A DNA stretch of 54,168 nucleotides, taken from assembly GCA_016928775.1 (NCBI GenBank), contig JAFGKD010000079.1, forward strand, positions 1-54,168, in the 5' to 3' direction. Of this stretch, positions 1-8,427 are shown piece by piece. Each line of letters starts with the position of its first letter. Position 1 is the first letter of the stretch. The translations under genes and the position numbers were made by a program. The notes under the pieces were generated by a model. That model saw nothing but the letters and a program-made list of their open reading frames with translations, did not search any database and had not been told where the DNA came from. The DNA comes from Candidatus Zhuqueibacterota bacterium. GTDB lineage: Bacteria; Zhuqueibacterota; Zhuqueibacteria; Residuimicrobiales; Krinioviventaceae.

Positions 1-40
1 CACGGGAGACTGTGTGGGAGAGTAGGACGTCGCCAGGATT
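1..40 (+). rRNA. 5S rRNA, 3' end only
   Basis: The first 40 bases match the conserved 3' part of bacterial 5S rRNA: the GGGAGAGTAGG stretch followed by CGCCAGG. The rest lies outside the window. A strong rho-independent terminator follows directly, as expected at the end of an rrn operon read rightwards. Only about a third of the molecule is visible. Confidence 0.85.
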
Positions 41-48
41 CTTATTAT

Positions 49-83
49 AAAGGCCTTTCAGACAACACTGAAAGGCCTTTTTT
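49..83 (+). terminator. Rho-independent terminator of the rrn operon
   Basis: A perfect 13-bp stem (49-61 with 68-80) closes a 6-nt loop and runs into a T tract (78-83). It ends the ribosomal RNA operon. The ROK kinase gene converges from the right and stops at 125, so the hairpin may serve both directions, although the T tract favours the plus strand. Confidence 0.9.
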
Positions 84-124
84 CATTCGCTTGGCCATTT
101 AAAAAACAAACATCAAGGCGCGAT

Positions 125-1114
125 TTAGAGCAGCTTCTCGTTCGCAACTGCATTCCACGCCAAAACGGCTGCACCTAATGCAGCGGAATTATCCCCGAGT
201 TCTGCTTTCACAATCTGTACATTGCGACGCGCAATGTCAAAAACATTCTTTGTCGCAGTATTGCGAACAATTTTAACATAAGGCTCACCTATCGCTTCGA
301 CGACGCCCCCACCAATAACAACAACTTGAGGATTAAAAATGTTTAAAAAATTTGCCACAGCATAACCAACATATAGTGCCGATTTTTCGACAGCAGCTAT
401 TACAGCCGCATCACCTGCGAAAAAGGCTTCCGCAATTTTTTTACTACGAATCCTTACGGTTTTTTCTCCATTTTGCAAGACAGCCGTTTGAACACCATGT
501 AGCTCGGCAACACGAATTTCTCGCTCAATCGCCAGCCGACTGGCAAACGCCTCGAGGTGACCGTTTACACCACAGCCGCATTCCGGACCGTTTGGATCGA
601 GAATTACATGCCCCAACTCGCCGGCATTCTGATTATAGCCGTGCAATAGCTTGCCGTCAATTATCACACCACCGCCAATTCCAGTGCCGATGAATAATCC
701 TACCATATGCTGCGCACCATGACCGGCACCGTAAGCAAATTCACCAAGTATACCCGCATTACAGTCGTTGTCAATCACAACTTTCTTGTGCAAGATTTCT
801 TCAAGTCTTGCCTTGAGCGGTGCATCTTTCCATTTGAGATTGGGCGTCTCTATTATCATCCCCTTGTCCAGGTCCAAAGGCCCGGGTGATCCGATCCCGA
901 TCGTCGCAATGTCTGTATCGAGATCGATTCCTCCTCGATCAGCCGCCTCTTTTATGCATTTTGCAATACGACCAACAACGACATCAAATCCCAATTCCGC
1001 CTTTGTTTTTTTTCGGGCGCTTGCTTGAATATTACCAGCCATATCAACAACAGTGGAATAAATTTTGGTTCCGCCGAGATCAACTCCGATGACGTATTTC
1101 GAATTTTGTGGCAT
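125..1114 (-). CDS. ROK-family sugar kinase (glucokinase-like)
   Basis: Phosphorylates a hexose, most likely glucose, with ATP in the cytoplasm. The 329-residue length is normal for the family. The N-terminus has the DLGGTKIY phosphate-binding motif (about residues 12-19). The middle has a GTGIGGG loop and the ROK signature around GELGHVILD, followed by the CGCGVNGHLE zinc-binding cluster. There is no N-terminal HTH, so it is an enzyme rather than a NagC/Mlc-type repressor. An ATG at 1114 preceded by GAGGT fits as start. The gene stands alone, facing the rrn terminator. Substrate is inferred from family resemblance only; fructokinase or N-acetylhexosamine kinase is possible. Confidence 0.87.
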   Translation of the reverse strand: MPQNSKYVIGVDLGGTKIYSTVVDMAGNIQASARKKTKAELGFDVVVGRIAKCIKEAADRGGIDLDTDIATIGIGSPGPLDLDKGMIIETPNLKWKDAPLKARLEEILHKKVVIDNDCNAGILGEFAYGAGHGAQHMVGLFIGTGIGGGVIIDGKLLHGYNQNAGELGHVILDPNGPECGCGVNGHLEAFASRLAIEREIRVAELHGVQTAVLQNGEKTVRIRSKKIAEAFFAGDAAVIAAVEKSALYVGYAVANFLNIFNPQVVVIGGGVVEAIGEPYVKIVRNTATKNVFDIARRNVQIVKAELGDNSAALGAAVLAWNAVANEKLL

Positions 1115-1191
1115 TGTTACCTCAAAAAAGTTGTGCCTACAAATATAAAAAATTAATCATAAATATCATAATGCCTTTGCAAAATCCATCC

Positions 1192-1220
1192 TTGACATAG
1201 AGCATGGTTTATGCTATATT
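1192..1220 (+). promoter_or_regulatory. Sigma70-type promoter of the two-component operon
   Basis: TTGACA (1192-1197) and TATATT (1215-1220) are separated by exactly 17 bp. Transcription would begin near 1227. An ATG at 1211 overlaps the -10 box, so it cannot be the kinase start; the ATG at 1262 lies inside the transcript. Confidence 0.75.
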
Positions 1221-1261
1221 TGTATAACTTGGGATTTCTCCATATACTTGTTTTATTTGAG

Positions 1262-4012
1262 ATGGCACGTAACAGCAAAACTGCAAAAAGCATGAATATG
1301 CTCGAAATTGAAAAAAGTGCACGAGCAAAGATCAAAGCACGCCGTTCCTTTAGCATCGCGTCGCTAGAATCCATGTCGGCTTCTCTTGTTGATTCTAACC
1401 GTAGTGAACTTTTTAATGAAATATTTGATATTTGTTTTCAAGCATTATCATCTTCACAAAGCAGTGACCGTAGCGCTGAACGAGCGGGAGAATTGATTGC
1501 ATCAGTTGATTCAATGATGCAATCGAATATTTTGGGCGATGTGCAAAATACAATAGCGACTTGTTTGGCACAGGAATTATCTCCTGAGGAAATGCTGTGG
1601 CTGCAACCTTTCTTGATCAAGATTCTCACGGATATGTCGAATGGTTATTATCGAGTGCTCCGACAAAATGTGATCGATGAACAGCAAGAGCAATTCTTCA
1701 CTTTTATTGATCAAATTGAAAAAAGTCGTCTCGAATTAAATAAATTGCGCCTGGATATGGATACTTTTGTTTCGCATCGCACAAAAGAATTCATGGAAAC
1801 GAATCTTAAACTCGAGAAGGAAATTCGCGAACACAAAAAAGCGCGCGCTGCCATGCACGCGAGTGAACATCGATATCGTACTTTAGCGGAATCAGCGCAT
1901 GATTATATCTATATTATAAACAAGGATGATAAAATTGAATACTGCAACAAGTATGCGAAAGATCTGTTCAGAACTATACGGGAAGATATTGTAGGGGCAA
2001 ATCGATCCGAGCTGTTTCATTCTGATTCTAACGATCTGCAACACAAAATTCTTAAGAAGATATTTGAGACTGGCACACCTTCCTATCGTCAAGAGTGGAC
2101 AACACTTAACAACGGGAAAAGAGTATTTCTTGATACACGCCTGGTACCACTCATTGAAGATGGACACGTACGCGCTGTTCTGGGAATCTCCCGTGATCTC
2201 ACTGAACAGAAGCAAATCGAAGAAAGAATTGCTGATCGCGAGAAAAAGTATCATACTCTTTTTGATACAATTTATAACGCAATTTTTCTCCTTGATGAAT
2301 GTATTGTGGTCGATTGCAATCAATCTGCAACACGGATTTTTGATATAGCTAAAGGCAATCTCGTGGGCCGTCCATTTTACACTCTTTTTGTGTCAAATGA
2401 CGCTGCTCAGGATGCTGTCAAAATGCTGATTTCTCAAAATATCGAACGGTGCATTCTTGGTGAGGAACAACGTTTTGAGCTGGACTATATTCGCCCGGAT
2501 AGCGAAAAGTTAAATTTTGAACTGCACTTTTCAAGATTTCCCGAATCCGATAGATGGCAAGTATTAGCAGTAATTCGAAATATCACCCAGTACAAAAAAG
2601 CAAATGAAGCCATCCGAGCCTCTGAGTCGAGATTTCGCGATATTATTCAACGTTCTATCGATGGTTATTTTTTTATTGATGTCAACTACCGGCTCACACA
2701 TCTCAATCCTTCTGGCGAATATATTTTAGGCTATTCCAAAGAAGAACTGAACAAGCGTTATCTGTCAGATTTGACAAGCAAGCGACACAAAAAATTGCAT
2801 CGTGTTCTCAAACAAGCGATGGGCGGGACGTCATTCGAATGGGAGGAATTTAAATTCACTGACAAAAATGTTGAAACACACTGGATCGCCGCCAATGTGA
2901 GACGGGTTTATGAAAAAGGCATCGTCACCGGCGTCGAGGGTTTTATTAAAGATATAACGCATCGAAAAAAGTCGGAGATTGATTTGATTGAAAATGAAGC
3001 ACGCTACCGTGCTTTATTTGAAAACACACCTTATGATGTTTTTGGATTGACCCTCGATCGTAATTTCCTCAAAATCAATCAAAATTTCCTGCAAAACTGG
3101 GGAGAATTCGAGGGGAAAAAAATAGATGCCTTGAAGCCTCAACGATTAGCTCGCTTGATCACTGAACTATGCGACACCGTTGAACGACTTGAAAAAACAC
3201 GTGAAATGAGCTACTCTTTAAAGAAGGCTCATGTAATAAAATATTATCGGATCATTTTGGCGCCAATCATTACCCAGAAAGACAAGATGATCGGCTTTGT
3301 TGGATTGATCATCGATACAACCGACAGCGTTAAAATGTTAAATGAAAAAAAGACGTTTGCTGAAAAGCTTATTCAAACATCGGAAGAGGAGCAGCGTCGA
3401 ATTTCTCGAGATATTCATGATTCATTTGGTCAAATGCTTTTTGCCCTGCAGTTGGATATTTCAGCTGTCAAAGAAGGAGTGCGAAATGATATTGATCAAG
3501 CGGAGCGGGTGCTTGAAAAATCGCAAGAAAAATTGTCGATGTGCATAAAAGAAGCAAGCGATATTTGCTATAGATTGAGTCCCAAACTGTTAGAGGATTT
3601 TGGCCTTGTCGAAGCTTTGGAAGACCTTTTTCAGAATATTGAATCATCCGGTATGTTAAAGATAAACTTTGAGAGAAAATGGTCAAAAAGAAAAAAAGCA
3701 AAAAGTCTGGAAACAGCACTATTCCGCGTTACGCAGGAGGCTTTGGCAAATGTTCTAAAACATGCGAAAGCGTCAATGGTCCGCATCAATCTGAAAGAAA
3801 AAGAAAAATTGATCTCGTTAACAATTGCTGATGACGGCGTCGGTTTCCATCTTCAAGCTGTTCTCCAGGATCAAAAGCGGGGTTTTGGCCTGATAAATAT
3901 GAAAGAACGGATAGAAATTATTGGCGGTGATTTTGCCGTGTCAGCAGCCCCGGGGAAAGGAACAACAATCACAATATCTTTACCATTGTCAGTGAAGGGG
4001 CGATATGAATAA
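1262..4012 (+). CDS. Soluble multi-PAS sensor histidine kinase, NarL-partner type (HisKA_3)
   Basis: Senses an unknown cytoplasmic signal and phosphorylates the regulator encoded next. From ATG 1262 it has 916 residues: a helical, coiled-coil-prone N-terminus (to about 195), four PAS domains in series (about 205-330, 335-455, 460-585, 590-700), then a HisKA_3 dimerisation domain with His719 in RDIHDSFGQ, and a HATPase_c domain with N box (QEALANVLKHA), DDGVGF and GFGLINMKER. No transmembrane segment is visible, so the input is intracellular, perhaps redox or a small ligand. The frame is open back to 1211, but that codon lies in the promoter -10 box. No clear Shine-Dalgarno precedes 1262; ATG 1292 is an alternative. 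The stop overlaps the regulator start by 8 nt. Confidence 0.88.
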   Translation: MARNSKTAKSMNMLEIEKSARAKIKARRSFSIASLESMSASLVDSNRSELFNEIFDICFQALSSSQSSDRSAERAGELIASVDSMMQSNILGDVQNTIATCLAQELSPEEMLWLQPFLIKILTDMSNGYYRVLRQNVIDEQQEQFFTFIDQIEKSRLELNKLRLDMDTFVSHRTKEFMETNLKLEKEIREHKKARAAMHASEHRYRTLAESAHDYIYIINKDDKIEYCNKYAKDLFRTIREDIVGANRSELFHSDSNDLQHKILKKIFETGTPSYRQEWTTLNNGKRVFLDTRLVPLIEDGHVRAVLGISRDLTEQKQIEERIADREKKYHTLFDTIYNAIFLLDECIVVDCNQSATRIFDIAKGNLVGRPFYTLFVSNDAAQDAVKMLISQNIERCILGEEQRFELDYIRPDSEKLNFELHFSRFPESDRWQVLAVIRNITQYKKANEAIRASESRFRDIIQRSIDGYFFIDVNYRLTHLNPSGEYILGYSKEELNKRYLSDLTSKRHKKLHRVLKQAMGGTSFEWEEFKFTDKNVETHWIAANVRRVYEKGIVTGVEGFIKDITHRKKSEIDLIENEARYRALFENTPYDVFGLTLDRNFLKINQNFLQNWGEFEGKKIDALKPQRLARLITELCDTVERLEKTREMSYSLKKAHVIKYYRIILAPIITQKDKMIGFVGLIIDTTDSVKMLNEKKTFAEKLIQTSEEEQRRISRDIHDSFGQMLFALQLDISAVKEGVRNDIDQAERVLEKSQEKLSMCIKEASDICYRLSPKLLEDFGLVEALEDLFQNIESSGMLKINFERKWSKRKKAKSLETALFRVTQEALANVLKHAKASMVRINLKEKEKLISLTIADDGVGFHLQAVLQDQKRGFGLINMKERIEIIGGDFAVSAAPGKGTTITISLPLSVKGRYE

Positions 4013-4649
4013 TACAACAATATTATTAGCGGATGATCATCGAATCGTTCGTGAAGGCATAGCACGTTTGTTAGAGTCTTTTGGTGACATCGAGATTGTC
4101 GGGCAGGCGAATGACGGGTATGAGGCCGTAACTTTGGCAACGCAACTGCAACCCGATATTTTGGTCCTGGATATAACCATGCCCAAGCTGCTTGGTGTTG
4201 AAGTCATCAGCGATGTTCGAATCCATTCGCCAGGAACCAAAATAATTGTACTCAGCATGCATCACAAAGATAAATATATCAAAGACTGTATGCGAAACGG
4301 AGCTTCAGCCTATTTGCTCAAAGAATCAGCGGTAAATGAGCTTAAAAGTGCCATCCAGTATGTGCTCAAAGATCAAATCTATTTGAGTCCGGCGATTTCC
4401 AGGAGTGTTGTCAAAGACTGGTTGACACCTGATTCGAATCATAATGGCAGCCCCTTGACGAGCCGAGAAAGAGAAATTCTCAAGCTGTTGGCAGAAGGAT
4501 ACAGCAATAAAGAAATTGCATCAATGCTATTTATCAGTCCAAAAACAGTTGAGACACACAGGCATAGAATTAATGATAAGCTCAATCTTGGAAACGTCGC
4601 TGATCTCGTTCGATACGCCCTGAAGGAGGGTTTGATTTCTGTGGAGTAG
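4005..4649 (+). CDS. NarL/FixJ-family response regulator
   Basis: A 214-residue transcription factor controlled by the kinase upstream. The receiver domain (about 1-120) has the acidic pair Asp10-Asp11, phospho-acceptor Asp56 in LVLDITMP, and the conserved Lys in YLLKES. The C-terminus (about 150-210) is a LuxR-type HTH with LTSREREILKLLAEG and SNKEIA...TVETHRHRI. It overlaps the kinase gene by 8 nt, so the two are translationally coupled. Its targets are not evident; no repeated operator was found in the neighbouring intergenic spaces. Confidence 0.92.
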   Translation: MNNTTILLADDHRIVREGIARLLESFGDIEIVGQANDGYEAVTLATQLQPDILVLDITMPKLLGVEVISDVRIHSPGTKIIVLSMHHKDKYIKDCMRNGASAYLLKESAVNELKSAIQYVLKDQIYLSPAISRSVVKDWLTPDSNHNGSPLTSREREILKLLAEGYSNKEIASMLFISPKTVETHRHRINDKLNLGNVADLVRYALKEGLISVE

Positions 4650-4755
4650 GTGTATAACGTATTTTTTTCAGGATTATCTGTACGAGAAAATACGGAAATC
4701 TCTCTATTTCATTCTGCAAAAATAATATTATATTAAAAATATAGTAGAACAATAA

Positions 4756-4827
4756 ATGTCGAGCGTCCACCCCTACGCGAACTGGTGACCCCCCCTAGCC
4801 GGCTAGCACGGATGGCTCGACATTTTT
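4756..4827 (+). ncRNA. Compact structured RNA or elaborate terminator
   Basis: A perfect 9-bp outer stem (ATGTCGAGC 4756-4764 with its complement 4815-4823) encloses two smaller potential stems, CACC/GGTG and the palindrome CTAGCCGGCTAG (4795-4806), and runs into TTTTT (4823-4827). This reads as a three-way junction followed by a U tract. It lies in the 365-bp space between the regulator and the SWIM gene. It may simply terminate the two-component operon, but the junction is more complex than a normal terminator. I do not recognise a known RNA family. The rest of 4650-5014 is AT-rich with no gene I can support. Confidence 0.45.
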
Positions 4828-5014
4828 ACTGTGCAAGCAGTACCTACCATAGTGTGGTCCATTAAAACTCTTAACACTGATAATAAAAGAATACAATGTT
4901 GCATGCACATGATACATTTTTTTACGTCAGAAATTATTTTGTACTTGCGAGTTGTTCTATCATTTTGTATGATTACTCAAGTATTGTATCACTATATTAA
5001 AGGCTCTATCGTCG

Positions 5015-5488
5015 ATGCCTCTGGAAAATGACGCCACAATCGCTGCAGAATTAAAAAGTCTCGGATATCGAAACATAGCCGCTTTTGATGAAGAGGCAAC
5101 CGGTGGCGAGGCGTGGGCGTACTATGAAAATTCCCAAATTGAAAACGCTGTTGTTTATCGCAATAAAATATCCGGGCGAGTGGGTAACTTTTTTGAAAAG
5201 TACGATGTTCGGCTGACGCTACATGGCCAAGAGATTAGCAGTACGTGCACGTGCGGGAGTGGTCAACATATTTGCAGGCATGCTATAACGTTGCTGTATG
5301 GCTGGGTGAATGACGCTGCAGACTTTGTGAATCTGGAAGATGTCCTCATAGACATTGCAAAACTTGATAAAGCTCATTTGCTGAACATCGTAGCGAATAT
5401 TATTCAACAACAACCCCATATGGCCGATATTTTCCTGGCGCGGAAAAAACTGGATTGGGATGAAATTGATCCCGAGCCTTTTCCCTGA
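5015..5488 (+). CDS. SWIM zinc-finger protein
   Basis: A 157-residue protein with a SWIM zinc finger: CTCGSGQHICRH fits the CxC...CxH pattern (about residues 76-88) after a short beta-rich stretch. SWIM fingers bind nucleic acid or protein partners and often accompany SNF2 helicases or MULE-type transposases, but no such partner is adjacent. The C-terminal 60 residues are helical (DIAKLDKAHLLNIVANII), typical of small stand-alone SWIM proteins. ATG 5015 is preceded by AAAGG at 4999-5003, 11 nt away. The cellular role is unknown. Confidence 0.75.
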   Translation: MPLENDATIAAELKSLGYRNIAAFDEEATGGEAWAYYENSQIENAVVYRNKISGRVGNFFEKYDVRLTLHGQEISSTCTCGSGQHICRHAITLLYGWVNDAADFVNLEDVLIDIAKLDKAHLLNIVANIIQQQPHMADIFLARKKLDWDEIDPEPFP

Positions 5489-5657
5489 GTGACAAAACAA
5501 CCTGTACGCTTGAGATTTCCCTCATCAAGGTGTCCACAACGCCGGTGTTCGGAGAATCGTCGCAAAGAAATCTTTTGGCAATAATCTAAAAGAGTTGTAT
5601 TTATATAATCACCCTGGTTTGTTATATCTGAGATTATATCAACAGTAATAACAATTC

Positions 5658-5687
5658 GGAGGAATGAACCATATGCATTGCATCTAG
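5658..5687 (+). promoter_or_regulatory. Strong ribosome binding site before a mini-ORF
   Basis: GGAGG (5658-5662) sits one base from ATG 5664 and 10 bases from ATG 5673. Both ATGs are in the same frame and hit a TAG at 5685-5687, giving 7- or 4-codon products. The transglycosylase frame is different and begins further on. The site could be a translational leader, or the mark of a frameshift at the gene's 5' end. Confidence 0.45.
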
Positions 5688-5713
5688 GTTGGGCAGCTGA
5701 ACGAAACAATGGG

Positions 5714-7153
5714 ATGAAGAAGGGTATGGCAATCTTACTACCACGCATCAACGGTTTTTGGGGTACGCGAACGGCACAAAGTAGGAAGGTCATCTATGGC
5801 CTGGTGATGATGCTTCTGCTGGTATGTAATGCGCGCGCTAATGAATTCTTTCCCGTACCTGCCCAAATCGAAAGCAATGTTGATTTTTGGACAAAAGTTT
5901 ACAGCCAATATTCGTCAAATCATGCTATTATCCACGACAAGAATGATCTCTCCATCATTTACAATGTTATTAATCTGAATGATTATTATCCGGATTCGCT
6001 GGATATTTCCACAAGATGGACCATTGTTGAGGAGATCAAGCTCGCATATCGTCGGATTCTGCAAAGATTGGCTCAACTCGAAGCGCCGGTCAATCTCGAT
6101 TCGCTGAGTCGCGAAGAACGACATGTATACATTTTGTGGTCGCATGCTGATGATCCTTTAAAATTCGACAGAGCTGTTTATGCCGTGCGCGCTCAGTTGG
6201 GATTGCGAGATCGTTTTGAGGCAAGCATTAGACGCTCCGGCTATTACAAGGAAAATATTACCAGAATATTCGAATCCTACGACCTGCCCCTGGAGCTGAC
6301 CTACTTGCCGCATGTCGAATCACTTTTTGATTACAAATCCTATTCCAAGGTAGGCGCGGCCGGAGTGTGGCAATTTATGCGTCAGACAGGGAAGCTTTTT
6401 ATGAACATAAATTATGCTGTGGACGAACGGCTTGATCCAATCACCGCTACAGATGCCGCCGCCCGATTGTTAAAAAGAAATTTTGCAGAGCTGCAAAGCT
6501 GGCCCCTGGCTATCACCGCTTATAACCATGGTCTCACGAGCATGCAGCTCGCCAAAGCACAACTTGGCACAGATGACTTTGGCGTTATTTATGATAAATA
6601 TAAAAATTCCATGTTTGGTTTTGCTTCGAAAAATTTTTACGCAGAGTTCCTGGCTGCCTGGCATGTTGCTGAAAACTATAAAGCCTATTTTGGCACAATT
6701 GAGCTTTTCCCTTCTATTCGCTATCAAAGTATAAAGTTGGCCAGTGCACTTTATCTCAATCAAATCGCTGATAATTTTCGGGTATCAGTCGATACATTGA
6801 TCGTATATAATCCTGCTTTTCAACAATCCGTCATTCATAATCAAGTGCGCGTACCACAGGGATACGTGTTGCGATTACCCTATCGAGAAGGATTCGATCC
6901 CCGCGAAGCTTTTGTGCAAGATATAAAGCCGGCCGCACAATCTATCGAGAAATCCGCAAAATCGACTTGGACTCTTTTCTATGCCCAGAATGTGAGCATG
7001 CCCGATACGCTCAAATCCACGCAAGATATGAGCGATTCCGAACTCGAAGCGTACATCATGAAAAGGTTAAAATCGCAACCGACGCCATCATTGCTTGAGA
7101 GCAAAAATGCAGAGAATCGAAGACAGTCACCGGTCACGATTCAAACCGATTGA
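5714..7153 (+). CDS. Exported lytic transglycosylase, MltD-like, with LysM
   Basis: Cleaves peptidoglycan glycan strands in the periplasm. After a signal segment (about residues 22-42, ending in NARAN) comes a helical linker, then an SLT domain: the catalytic Glu in LPHVESLF, the GAAGVWQFM motif, and AYNHG near the end of the fold. A degenerate LysM module follows (ASALYLNQIADNFRVSVDTLIVYNP is its core region). From ATG 5714 it has 479 residues, normal for MltD. The frame is open to a TTG at 5678, but no good start context is found there; the strongest ribosome site (5658-5662) serves another frame. The stop TGA shares a base with the next gene's ATG. Confidence 0.85.
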   Translation: MKKGMAILLPRINGFWGTRTAQSRKVIYGLVMMLLLVCNARANEFFPVPAQIESNVDFWTKVYSQYSSNHAIIHDKNDLSIIYNVINLNDYYPDSLDISTRWTIVEEIKLAYRRILQRLAQLEAPVNLDSLSREERHVYILWSHADDPLKFDRAVYAVRAQLGLRDRFEASIRRSGYYKENITRIFESYDLPLELTYLPHVESLFDYKSYSKVGAAGVWQFMRQTGKLFMNINYAVDERLDPITATDAAARLLKRNFAELQSWPLAITAYNHGLTSMQLAKAQLGTDDFGVIYDKYKNSMFGFASKNFYAEFLAAWHVAENYKAYFGTIELFPSIRYQSIKLASALYLNQIADNFRVSVDTLIVYNPAFQQSVIHNQVRVPQGYVLRLPYREGFDPREAFVQDIKPAAQSIEKSAKSTWTLFYAQNVSMPDTLKSTQDMSDSELEAYIMKRLKSQPTPSLLESKNAENRRQSPVTIQTD

Positions 7154-8427
7154 TGCGAGCGTGCAAAACGACGATGAAACGTGTATCACATCCTTTTCAC
7201 AAAGGTTTTTCAGAATTTGAGTTCCCAAAAGCTCGTATGGGGCTTCAGCCATTTCAATGTCACGATCAACAAAATAAAATATATATTGGCCTAAAAGATC
7301 CTCTCAAACTTTCGGACACAATTGTCCTGCTGCCACAAGACCTGTATTATCTCATTCAGTTTTTCGACGGATCGCATTCATTGTCAGATATTGCGTCGCT
7401 CTACAGACGGCAGTTTGGCACGTTTTTGCCCGTTGATCGGTTGACGAAAATGATTAAAAAGATGGATGATGGCCTGCTGCTGGATAACAAGCGCTCGGAA
7501 AAACGACTCGATCACATCAAATCGACTTTTCGGAAACAAGCTTTCCGCCCGCCAATCTGTAGTGGCAGCTGCTATGCATCGGATGAAGCGACCTTAATTC
7601 AGGAGCTGGAACAGTATCGTCGCTGTGCGGCTACCCCGGAATCGCTGGTTGAAAAATTCACTGGCACGCCAATCAAGGCGATGATTACACCGCACATCGA
7701 TCCCAGGTTGGGAGGAGCTGCCTATGCCGCCGCTTATAATATCCTGCATGTGGCACAACCAGTCGATCTCTTTGTCATCCTCGGGATTTCGCATCAGCAA
7801 ATCCATTATCCATTTGCGGTTACAGACAAGGATTTTCAAACCCCTCTTGGTGTCGTCAAAACAGATGACACTTTTATAAATAAAATACGTGATACCTGTT
7901 CCTTTGATATTGCCCGGGACGAAATCGTGCATCGCGATGAGCATAGCGTTGAATTTCAGACGATTTTTCTAAAGTATTATCATAAAGCACCATTTAAAAT
8001 ATGCCCTGTTTTGTGCTCTTTTTCGCATGATATGACAACAGCTGAAAAGAATCAGTTTACAGAATTTGTTGCCAGCATACGGGCATCTCTCGAGACCTAT
8101 GCAGGATGTGTAAGCATTATTGCAAGCGTTGATTTTTCACATATTGGTAAGCATTATGGCCATGATTTTGTGCCAGATTCCTACCTGCTGGCAAAAGTCG
8201 AGAATGCGGATAAATCGGTGCTTGACGCCATTGCGCAGCAAAATATTGCAGCGTTTGAACAGTACTTTATCCGTTCCAATAATAAATACAATATATGCGG
8301 CTATCCGGCGCTTCGAACTCTCCTTGAATTGCTCCCGCCATCCCAGGCGACAGTGCTTCAGTATGATAACGCCATTATGGATGAAAATCGTTCCACAGTT
8401 ACTTTTGCGAGCATGATTTTTTCGTGA
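7153..8427 (+). CDS. amrB: AmmeMemoRadiSam system protein B (MEMO1 family) with N-terminal extension
   Basis: A MEMO-family protein of 424 residues. The C-terminal two thirds (about 165-424) carries family motifs: TPHIDPRLGGAAYAAAYN, VILGISHQ, the HSVEFQTIFLKY segment, and CPVLCSFSH. The first 115 residues look like a PqqD-like winged-helix module (DGSHSLSDIASLYRRQFG). MEMO proteins resemble non-haem iron dioxygenases and usually sit with AmrA and the AmrS radical SAM protein. Neither is adjacent here; the radical SAM gene at 48.9 kb is of the PflX type instead. ATG 7153 overlaps the preceding TGA, so translation is coupled. It ends tail-to-tail with the helicase gene in the hexamer TGATCA. 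Confidence 0.82.
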   Translation: MRACKTTMKRVSHPFHKGFSEFEFPKARMGLQPFQCHDQQNKIYIGLKDPLKLSDTIVLLPQDLYYLIQFFDGSHSLSDIASLYRRQFGTFLPVDRLTKMIKKMDDGLLLDNKRSEKRLDHIKSTFRKQAFRPPICSGSCYASDEATLIQELEQYRRCAATPESLVEKFTGTPIKAMITPHIDPRLGGAAYAAAYNILHVAQPVDLFVILGISHQQIHYPFAVTDKDFQTPLGVVKTDDTFINKIRDTCSFDIARDEIVHRDEHSVEFQTIFLKYYHKAPFKICPVLCSFSHDMTTAEKNQFTEFVASIRASLETYAGCVSIIASVDFSHIGKHYGHDFVPDSYLLAKVENADKSVLDAIAQQNIAAFEQYFIRSNNKYNICGYPALRTLLELLPPSQATVLQYDNAIMDENRSTVTFASMIFS

